The position numbers were made by a program, and so were the translations under genes. Under the pieces are notes generated by a model that did not search any database, was not told the origin of the DNA, and saw nothing but the letters and a program-made list of their open reading frames with translations. Below, piece after piece: positions 26,811 through 33,656 of a stretch of 64,000 nucleotides of DNA (position 1 is its first letter; each line of letters opens with the position of its first letter). This DNA comes from Sorangium cellulosum (GTDB taxonomy: Bacteria; Myxococcota_A; Polyangia; Polyangiales; Polyangiaceae). The stretch lies in contig NZ_CP012670.1 of NCBI RefSeq assembly GCF_004135735.1, positions 1,612,001 to 1,676,000 on the forward strand, in the 5' to 3' direction.

Positions 26811-27074
26811 TTATAGCTGCCTTTGCGCACGTGCTCCTGACGCTCCTTGGGGAGGCAGGAGAACGGGCCGGCCTCGATCGCCTCCTGAAGACCAATACCG
26901 TGAAGCATCGAACCTTGTCGCTCTATAACCAGGGATGCTACTGGTACACAGCCATTCCCAACATGCGGGAAGAGCGGCTTGTTCAACTCATGACAGCGTA
27001 CGGCGAGGTGCTCCGTGAGCACGCCGTAACCCGTGAAATTCTTGGGACTATATGAGGGGATGCATCAGGTCGGC

Positions 27075-27830
27075 CTCTCCGCCGCTGAAAGGCGGCGGCC
27101 CCATTGAAGCATCCCGTTGACTAGAGCCTTTTGGCCCGCTTCCGTCGCTCTCCGCCGCTGAAAGGCGGCGGCCCCATTGAAGCCTCGGCCTTGGGTGCCA
27201 TCCGCCGCAGGCGCCGCTCCAGCTCTCCGCCGCTGAAAGGCGGCGGCCCCATTGAAGCTAGCAAAACAACTCGTCCCGCAGCGCCGCCGCTTCCGCTCTC
27301 CGCCGCTGAAAGGCGGCGGCCCCATTGAAGCGCGGGGTCAGGCGCCGCCGGCCGCGCGATTCTCAGCTCTCCGCCGCTGAAAGGCGGCGGCCCCATTGAA
27401 GCTCGTTCCCGCTCGCGGATCTCTCCGAGCCCGGCGACCTCTCCGCCGCTGAAAGGCGGCGGCCCCATTGAAGCCTCGCCCAGCTCTCCGAGGAAGCCGG
27501 CGCGACGGGCGAGCTCTCCGCCGCTGAAAGGCGGCGGCCCCATTGAAGCCTCGCCCAGCTCTCCGAGGAAGCCGGCGCGACGGGCGAGCTCTCCGCCGCT
27601 GAAAGGCGGCGGCCCCATTGAAGCGACGTTCCAGCCATTATCGGGCTCCGAGATGAGGGCCACTCTCCGCCGCTGAAAGGCGGCGGCCCCATTGAAGCTT
27701 CCTCTGCGCGCTTCCGGATGCGCATGTTGCGCATGCTCTCCGCCGCTGAAAGGCGGCGGCCCCATTGAAGCACCAGGTCGCTGACGTGTGTCGCTGTGAT
27801 TGAAGAGGCCTCTCCGCCGCTGAAAGGCGG
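27075..27830 (+). CRISPR. CRISPR array segment 2, 11 repeats (last one split)
   Basis: Ten full 36-nt repeats plus the first 21 nt of an eleventh (27810-27830), with ten spacers of 35-39 nt. The repeat sequence matches segment 1. Spacers at 27475-27513 and 27550-27588 are identical. The 13 nt at 27062-27074 are the right end of the spacer split by the IS4-type element. The last repeat continues at 29540 after the IS3 copy. Confidence 0.97.
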
Positions 27831-27906
27831 CCCTCTGTGCCAACGTCGGGTGAGACAAGCTGCCCCTGGAAATCTGTGATGAGAGGGCGGAGAATGGACC
27901 TGACCC

Positions 27907-28362
27907 GTGCCGAAGCCTTCCCATCTCCGATCCGTCGATCCTACCCCCGCCCCAGCGGCGCAGGGCGCTGCTCCCCGCCCGAGTGGCGCCGCCGTCGAGA
28001 GCGTGCCGAAGCCGGGCAAGAGGCGGAAGTTCTCGGCGGCGGAGAAGCTGCGCATCGTTCGCGAGGCGGCCGCGTGCACCCAGCGCGGGGACATCGAGGC
28101 GCTGCTGCGCCGCGAGGGCATCTACAGCTCCCTCCTGGCGGCGTGGCGCAAGCAGCTCGCCCTCCACGGCAGCGAGGCTCTCGCGGAGCGCAAGCCCGGC
28201 CGCAAGCCGAAGCAGGACGCCAAGGACCGGCGCATCGCCGAGCTCGAGAAGCGCTCGGCGCGGCTCGAGGAGAAGCTCGCGCTCGCTGAGAAGCTCATCG
28301 ACCTCCAAAAAAAAGTCTCTGCCATTCTGGGCGTCAATCTCACGACCGACGGAGAGCGCTGA
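27907..28362 (+). CDS. IS3-family OrfA (copy 2)
   Basis: 151 aa from GTG 27907, differing from the OrfA at 20103 by only a few residues (for example 'ESVPKPGK' for 'ETLPKPGK', 'TDGER' for 'TDEER'). It has the same HTH, coiled coil, A8 run and TGATG overlap with OrfB. Confidence 0.92.
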   Translation: MPKPSHLRSVDPTPAPAAQGAAPRPSGAAVESVPKPGKRRKFSAAEKLRIVREAAACTQRGDIEALLRREGIYSSLLAAWRKQLALHGSEALAERKPGRKPKQDAKDRRIAELEKRSARLEEKLALAEKLIDLQKKVSAILGVNLTTDGER

Positions 28363-29495
28363 TGGACGTCATCGAGCAGCTCGATGACCCGCACGTCCCC
28401 ATCGCGCAGGCGTGTGAGGCGCTCGGCGTCAGCCGCGCTACGCTCTACCGGCAGACCCGGCCCGCGCCGCCTCCCGCGCCGCCCCGGCCCGCTCCGAGTC
28501 CACGCCGGCTCAGCGACCCCGAGCGGAAGGCCGTGCTCGACGTGCTGCACAGCGACGAGTTCGTCGACCAGCCCCCGCCGGAGGTCTACGCGACGCTGCT
28601 GTCGCGCGGCGTCTATCTCGCCTCCATCCGCACGATGTACCGGCTGCTCGCCGCCTCCGGCGAGAGCGGCGAGCGGCGCGCGCAGCGTGGGCCGATGAAG
28701 CATGCCAAACCGACGCTCACCGCCACGGCCCCCAACCAGATCTGGACGTGGGACATCACCAAGCTGCGCGGGCCGCTGCCCGGGGTCTTCTACTGCCTGT
28801 ACGTCGTCCTCGACCTGTTCAGCCGCATGACCGTTGGCTGGCTGCTCGCCGAGCGCGAGAGCGCGGAGCTTGCCGAGCAGCTCTTCGCGGAGACCGTCGC
28901 CCGCCACGGCGTCGAGCCCGGCTCGCTCACGGTGCACGCCGACCGCGGCTCCGCGATGAGGTCGGAGGGGCTCGCCCAGCTCTTCGGCTCCCTCGGCGTC
29001 GGTCGTAGCTTCAGCCGGCCTCACGTCAGCGATGACAACGCGTTCTCCGAGGCGCAGTTCAAGACGCTCAAGTACCAGCCCGACTATCCGGATCGCTTTG
29101 CATCGCTGACTCATGCACAAGCGTGGTGCCAGGAGTTCTTCGGCTGGTATAACGACCTTCATCAGCATTCTGGCCTTGCGCTCTTCACACCTGCTGATGT
29201 ATTCTACGGCCGCGTTGAAGACATCGCGGCCCGTCGACAGGTCGCCCTCGATGCGGCCTACGCTGCGCATCCTGAACGCTTCCCGAACGGTCCGCCCGTC
29301 GTACGCAGGCCGCCTGCCTCGGTCGCCATCAACCCGCTGTCCGTAGACGACGCTGCCGGCGAGGCCGCTGCGCCGCCGCACACGGGCACGACCAGCGACG
29401 CGCCCGAGCCTGGCGCCACGCCCGCCGCCGCGGCGCGACCTCTGCCGCTCACGTCCCAGAGCCGGAACGCGCCCCTCTGCGCGATCCACTCATAG
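28362..29495 (+). CDS. IS3-family OrfB (copy 2)
   Basis: 377 aa, intact, with DDE residues in 'IWTWDITKLRG', 'LTVHADRGSAMRS' and 'DDNAFSEAQFKTLKY'. It differs from copy 1 mainly in the Pro/Ala-rich linker after the HTH and in the C-terminal tail. Both copies look able to produce transposase. Confidence 0.95.
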   Translation: MDVIEQLDDPHVPIAQACEALGVSRATLYRQTRPAPPPAPPRPAPSPRRLSDPERKAVLDVLHSDEFVDQPPPEVYATLLSRGVYLASIRTMYRLLAASGESGERRAQRGPMKHAKPTLTATAPNQIWTWDITKLRGPLPGVFYCLYVVLDLFSRMTVGWLLAERESAELAEQLFAETVARHGVEPGSLTVHADRGSAMRSEGLAQLFGSLGVGRSFSRPHVSDDNAFSEAQFKTLKYQPDYPDRFASLTHAQAWCQEFFGWYNDLHQHSGLALFTPADVFYGRVEDIAARRQVALDAAYAAHPERFPNGPPVVRRPPASVAINPLSVDDAAGEAAAPPHTGTTSDAPEPGATPAAAARPLPLTSQSRNAPLCAIHS

Positions 29496-29536
29496 GATTC
29501 TCGTCCGGCCTGTCTCAAACCTGTTGGCATTTTCCG

Positions 29537-29844
29537 CGGCGGCCCCATTGAAGCTTGTCCACGCCCACGCTGAAGAGCATGTTGCCCGGCCTCTCCGCCG
29601 CTGAAAGGCGGCGGCCCCATTGAAGCCAGTCTCTTGCGAGTGCCATGTCCGATGCGTCCTTTCTCTCCGCCGCTGAAAGGCGGCGGCCCCATTGAAACGA
29701 CGACGGCACGGCGGGCCCGCGCATCACCCTGAGCTCTCCGCCACTGAAAGGCGGCGGCCCCATTGAAGCGTCCGCAACAGACGGGTGGTGTGCTCCACGC
29801 CCTCCAGACTCTCCGTTGCCGAACTGCGCCGGCTCCATCGAAGC
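29537..29844 (+). CRISPR. CRISPR array segment 3 (leader-distal end), degenerate repeats
   Basis: The second part of the split repeat (29540-29554) is followed by four spacers (36, 36, 35 and 39 nt) and four more repeats. Repeats decay toward the end: 29663-29698 ends ATTGAAAC, 29734-29769 has CCACTG for CCGCTG, and the last (29809-29844: CTCTCCGTTGCCGAACTG then CGCCGGCTCCATCGAAGC) differs at many positions. Terminal decay is typical of the leader-distal end, so the leader is on the left. The total for the array is 32 repeats and 31 spacers. Confidence 0.93.
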
Positions 29845-30165
29845 TCAGAACGCCCACGTCCACGTGAACATCGCCGGCTCCGCCTCCGGCGCCCGCGGCA
29901 GCGTGCTGGCCGCATGGGACGCCTCGATCGGCCGGATCGGGTGGAGGGCCGCGATCACGAAGCCCGTCACGTGCCCCAGGATCATGCCGGCGCTGACGTC
30001 CTGCCACGAGTGCGCGCTCGCGCCGATCCGCAGCGCCATGGTCGCCAGCGTAGCCGCCTCGGCCAGGGCGAACGCGGCGAGCCGCAGCGAGGCGTCGCCG
30101 GTCGTGCGCAACACGAGCTGCAGGCGCACCGCCTCGAACGCCCGGTCAGGCGCCGCCGCGCCCCC
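29845..30165 (-). pseudogene. C-terminal remnant of a PAP2-type phosphatase
   Basis: About 100 codons reading 'LRLAAFALAEAATLATMALR' and 'IGASAHSWQDVSAGMILGHV', the last catalytic block (His-X3-Asp) and final helices of PAP2-superfamily membrane phosphatases. The N-terminal half with the KX6RP and PSGH motifs is missing. Upstream is the 3' end of the M16 gene, and no good start codon is present (GTG 30129 is possible). Its TGA stop (29847-29845) directly abuts the last CRISPR repeat. Confidence 0.65.
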
Positions 30166-30227
30166 CCTGCGCTGCGGCTCCCGTGGTCCACGCCAGCACG
30201 CACAGGCAGGCGCGCGGCGCGGCGCGC

Positions 30228-31952
30228 CTACGGTGTCTTGGCCGCGGGCGGCTTGGCCTGCGGCTGCGCGGGCGCCGCGGGCGCCGCAGCCTTGTCGGCC
30301 TGCTGCGCAGGCCCCGCCGGCGCCGCAGCCTTGCCGGCCTGCTGCGCGGGCGCCGCGGGTGCGGCGGCCTTGCCCGCCTGCTGCGCGGGCGCCGCCGCCT
30401 TGCCCCGCTGGCCCGTCAGCGGCGGCCCCGCCGGCACCCCCGGCGCCTTCTGCACCGTGACCGGCCCGAGCCCCAGCGCCGTGAGCTGCTCCCCGACGGC
30501 CCCGGCGTCGCCCACCAGCACCACCCGGAGCTGCTCGGGCACCAGGTACTTCTGCGCCACCCGCTGCACGTCCGCGGGCGTGATCCGCTGGAGCCTCGCC
30601 GGCCGCGTCGCGAACTCGTCGAGCGGCAGAGCGTAGATCGCGAGGCCCGCCAGCGTCGACGCGGTCGCCCCCGCCGTCTCGAAGCGCGCCGGGAGCTGGC
30701 GGATGAGGTTCGCCTTCGCGTCCGCGAGCTCCTCCGCCGTGACCGGCTCCTTCCGGATCCGCTCGATCTCCGCCAGGATCTCCTTCACGGCCGGGCCCGT
30801 GTTCTCGCGCACGATGGCCCCGCCCGCCGAGAACGGCCCCGGCCCGTGGCGCATCTCGAAGCCCGAGCGCGCGCCGTAGGTGTACGCGTGCTTCTCGCGC
30901 AGGTTCAGGTTGAGCCGGCTCGAGAACTGCCCGCCGAAGAGCGTGTTCATCACGAGCAGCGCGTCGTGGTCCTCCGTCGAGCGCGGCACGCCCGGCAGCG
31001 TCACCGTCACCGTCGACTGCGTGAGCCCGGGCCGGTCGACGATCACCACGCGCGGCGCGCCCGCGGCGAGCGCCGGCGGCGCGGCCGGAACCTCCGCCTT
31101 GGCCGGCGCGGGCGGCGCGCCCGCCGGCCCCTTCCAGGCGCCGAAGACCCGCTCCACCTCCTTCACCGCGTCGGCCCGGGTGATGTCCCCGGCCACCGCG
31201 ATCGTCGTCAGCTCCGGCCGGAACTGCGCGGCGTGGAACTTCACGAGCGCCGCGCGCGTCACCTGCTTCAGCGCCGCCTCGGTCCCGAGCAGCGGCGCGC
31301 TGTACGGGTGGCCCTCGGGATACAGCGTCATCCCCTGCGCGATGGAGAGCAACGACGCGGGGCGGTCGTTCATCTCGGCCAGCCGCGTGATCCGGCGCGA
31401 CCGCTCCCGCGCGATCTCCGCCGGGCTGAACGCCGGGTTCATGTACGCGTCGCCGAGCAGCGTCAGCAGCTCGCCGAACCGCGGCGTCACGCTCTGCCCC
31501 TGCACGCCGCCGCCGTCGAAGCCGACCCACGACGAGAAGCTCGCGCCGAGCTTGCCGAGCGCGTCGCTGAACTGCAGCGCATTGCGCGTCCTCGTGCCCT
31601 GCGCGAGCATCGCGCCCGCGAACGCCCCGACCCCCGGCGCGGCCTGGTCGGCGCCCCGGACCGTGGTCACCTCCACCGCCACGATCGGCAGCTCGTGCCG
31701 CTCCACCACGAGCACGCGGATCCCGTTCGCGAGCTTCGCCTCCTCGATCTTCGGCGGCACGAACACCACCTCGGGCCCTGGCGGCGGCGGGGTCTTGCGG
31801 AACGCGTCCGCCGGCTCAGGGGCCGGCGCCGCGACAGGGGGCGGCGCCGCGGGCGCCTTCGCGGGCGCGGCGGGCGGCGGCGGCGGGTTCGAGGAGCAGG
31901 CGGCGAGCGCCGCCGCGGCGAGGGAGACGGTGACGATTCGTTTCATGCGCAT
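30228..31952 (-). CDS. M16-family peptidase-like lipoprotein, zinc motif absent
   Basis: A 574-aa protein with a lipoprotein signal (AALAAC). Two M16 domains are present: 'LANGIRVLVVERHELPIVAV' opens the first, 'GGQFSSRLNLNLREKHAYTYG' lies in the second. Where active M16 enzymes have HXXEH, this one reads 'GVGAFAGAMLAQGT', so it cannot bind zinc. It should be the non-catalytic partner that supplies the R/Y substrate-binding pair. The C-terminal about 90 residues are Ala/Pro/Lys-rich repeats (AAPAQQAGKA). It is 3 nt downstream of the active subunit gene and surely co-transcribed with it. Confidence 0.88.
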   Translation of the reverse strand: MRMKRIVTVSLAAAALAACSSNPPPPPAAPAKAPAAPPPVAAPAPEPADAFRKTPPPPGPEVVFVPPKIEEAKLANGIRVLVVERHELPIVAVEVTTVRGADQAAPGVGAFAGAMLAQGTRTRNALQFSDALGKLGASFSSWVGFDGGGVQGQSVTPRFGELLTLLGDAYMNPAFSPAEIARERSRRITRLAEMNDRPASLLSIAQGMTLYPEGHPYSAPLLGTEAALKQVTRAALVKFHAAQFRPELTTIAVAGDITRADAVKEVERVFGAWKGPAGAPPAPAKAEVPAAPPALAAGAPRVVIVDRPGLTQSTVTVTLPGVPRSTEDHDALLVMNTLFGGQFSSRLNLNLREKHAYTYGARSGFEMRHGPGPFSAGGAIVRENTGPAVKEILAEIERIRKEPVTAEELADAKANLIRQLPARFETAGATASTLAGLAIYALPLDEFATRPARLQRITPADVQRVAQKYLVPEQLRVVLVGDAGAVGEQLTALGLGPVTVQKAPGVPAGPPLTGQRGKAAAPAQQAGKAAAPAAPAQQAGKAAAPAGPAQQADKAAAPAAPAQPQAKPPAAKTP

Positions 31953-31955
31953 GGC

Positions 31956-33560
31956 TCAACCCCCCTTCGGCGCGGCCGCGCCGGCCGCAGGCTTCTCGAT
32001 CGCGGGCTTCGCCCCCGCGGGCTCGTCGACCGCCGGCGCCGCCGCGGCCTTCTTGGCCGCGGGCGCCGGCGCCGCGGTCTGCTTCACGAGGCGCCCGGCC
32101 TTCGGGGCGCCGGGCTTCGGCGTGACGAGGGCGATCACGCGCCGGTCCCGGGGCAGGAGGTCCACGACCGCCTTCTGCAGATCGGCGGCCGTCGCCCCCT
32201 CGTACCGGGCCACGTCCTTCGGGAAGTAGCCAGGATCGCCCGTGAGCTGGTTGTAATAGTTGATGGCGTTCGCGCGGGCCGTCACCCGCTCCATGCTGAA
32301 GACCAGGTCCGACAGGAGCTTCGCCCGCGCCCGCTCGTGCTCGTCCTTCGTCGGCGGCGCCTTGCGCAGCCGGTCGAGCTCGGCGTCGATCAGCCGGAGC
32401 GCCTGCTCCGGCGACTTGCCCTTCTTCAGCGTGGCGGTGATCTGGAAGGTGCTGGCGAGCTGGCTCGACTGCTGGCCCGCGTGGACGTCCTGCGCGATCT
32501 GGAGATCGTAGACCAGCTTCTTGTAGAGCCGGCTCGTCTTGCCCGACGCGAGGACGTTGGAGACCAGGTCGAGCTCGGCGTCGCCCGGCGCGAAGCCCGG
32601 CGGCGTCACCCAGCTCATCGTCACGCGGGGCAGCTCCACGTCCGCCTCGATCTCGAGGCGCTTCTCGGTCGCGAGATCGCCCGGGTCGGGCTTCGACGCC
32701 ACGGGCGGCGCCGCGCCCTTCGGGATCGGGCCGAAGTACTTCTCGACGAGCTCCTTCGTCCTCGCCCGGTCGATGTCGCCCGCGATGACGAGCGTCGCGT
32801 TGTTCGGCACGTAGAACGTCTTGAAGAAGGCCCGGACGTCCTCCATCTGCGCGGCGTCGAGGTCCTCGGGGGTGCCGATGGTGAGCAGGTGGTAGGGGTG
32901 GCCCTCCGGGAACAGCGCGGCGCGGAGGAACTGCGGCACGAGGCCGTAGGGCGCGTTCTCGTAGTTCTGCCGGCGCTCGTTCTTCACGACGCTGCGCTGG
33001 CTCGTGAACGTCTCGTCGTTGGCGTGATCGAGCAGCCACCCCATCCGGTCGCTCTCCAGCCAGAGCACGAGCGCGAGCTCGTTCGCGGGGACGGTCTCGA
33101 AGTAGTTCGTCCGGTCGGTGCTCGTGGTCCCGTTGCGGTCGCTCGCGCCGGCCCGCTCCAGGTACTTGAAGAACATGTCCTCGCCGACGTGCTTCGAGCC
33201 CTGGAACATGACGTGCTCGAACAGGTGCGCGAAGCCGTTCTTCCCCTTCGGCTCGTCCTTGGAGCCGACGTGGTACCAGAGGTTGACGGCCACGACCGGC
33301 GTGCGGCGATCCTCGTGCAGGACCACCTCGAGGCCGTTCTCCAGCGTGTACTTCTCGACCGGGATCATGACGCTCACGCTGCCCGTGGCCGGCGCCGCCG
33401 CGGCCTGCGCCGCCGCGGCGGGCGCCCCGGGCTGCGGCGCCGCGGCCGGGGGCGGCGCGGCGTAGGCGGGCAACGTCAGTCCGAGCGCGGCGACGATCGC
33501 GCTGGACAGGCACGAGAGCGCCCGGAGGCGCCTCCGTTCGGACGGATGGGTGGCTCGCAT
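31956..33560 (-). CDS. M16-family zinc peptidase, active subunit
   Basis: A 534-aa protein from ATG 33560, which gives a signal peptide ending LTLPAYA; an upstream in-frame start lacks one. 'NGFAHLFEHVMFQGS' carries the inverted zinc motif HXXEH, with the distal Glu ligand in 'VVKNERRQ'. The second domain has 'ASGKTSRLYKKLVYDLQIAQ'. M16 peptidases of this two-gene type form periplasmic heterodimers degrading peptides. The low-complexity Ala/Lys tail parallels that of its partner. Confidence 0.93.
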   Translation of the reverse strand: MRATHPSERRRLRALSCLSSAIVAALGLTLPAYAAPPPAAAPQPGAPAAAAQAAAAPATGSVSVMIPVEKYTLENGLEVVLHEDRRTPVVAVNLWYHVGSKDEPKGKNGFAHLFEHVMFQGSKHVGEDMFFKYLERAGASDRNGTTSTDRTNYFETVPANELALVLWLESDRMGWLLDHANDETFTSQRSVVKNERRQNYENAPYGLVPQFLRAALFPEGHPYHLLTIGTPEDLDAAQMEDVRAFFKTFYVPNNATLVIAGDIDRARTKELVEKYFGPIPKGAAPPVASKPDPGDLATEKRLEIEADVELPRVTMSWVTPPGFAPGDAELDLVSNVLASGKTSRLYKKLVYDLQIAQDVHAGQQSSQLASTFQITATLKKGKSPEQALRLIDAELDRLRKAPPTKDEHERARAKLLSDLVFSMERVTARANAINYYNQLTGDPGYFPKDVARYEGATAADLQKAVVDLLPRDRRVIALVTPKPGAPKAGRLVKQTAAPAPAAKKAAAAPAVDEPAGAKPAIEKPAAGAAAPKGG

Positions 33561-33656
33561 GCGCGCGGTTTTACCGCAGATCGCGCGGGGCGGAGCCAAA
33601 GTTCGCCGCGAAATCAAGCGTCGCCGCGCGCCGATCACCGTCGGCGGAGCGCGCCG

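Larger units (their letters stand above)
24748..27055 (+). pseudogene. IS4-family transposase, interrupted
   Basis: The 5' part (ATG 24748 to about 25765) carries the HTH-like N-terminus, Asp in 'VALDWTEFD', Asp in 'LADRGFGD' and the complete YREK signature in 'YGRRFCIEETFRDVK', and stops matching after 'RRDRLLL'. The 3' part resumes at about 26811 as 'LIAAFAHVLLTLLGEAGERA' and ends at 27055 with the TGA inside the right terminal repeat. Deleting 25766-26813 restores one frame, 'RRDRLLLIAAFAHVLL', so the gene was intact until the nested insertions. Confidence 0.9.
24576..27061 (+). mobile_element. IS4-family element, copy 2, inside a CRISPR spacer
   Basis: Bounded by ATCCCCTCAT (24576) and ATGAGGGGAT (27061), as in copy 1. 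Inverted similarity continues outward (GACCTGACAG on the left, complement of CTGATGC on the right), so the true ends may lie near 24566 and 27071. The transposase is broken by about 1.05 kb of nested DNA (a foldback MITE and an IS5-type element). Confidence 0.8.
27831..29536 (+). mobile_element. IS3-family insertion sequence, copy 2, inside a CRISPR repeat
   Basis: 1706 bp, nearly identical to copy 1 at 20027-21735. The uninterrupted repeat sequence is known, so the junction can be read exactly: repeat positions 19-21 (CGG) are present at 27828-27830 and again at 29537-29539. This gives a 3-bp target duplication and defines the element tips. Confidence 0.95.
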
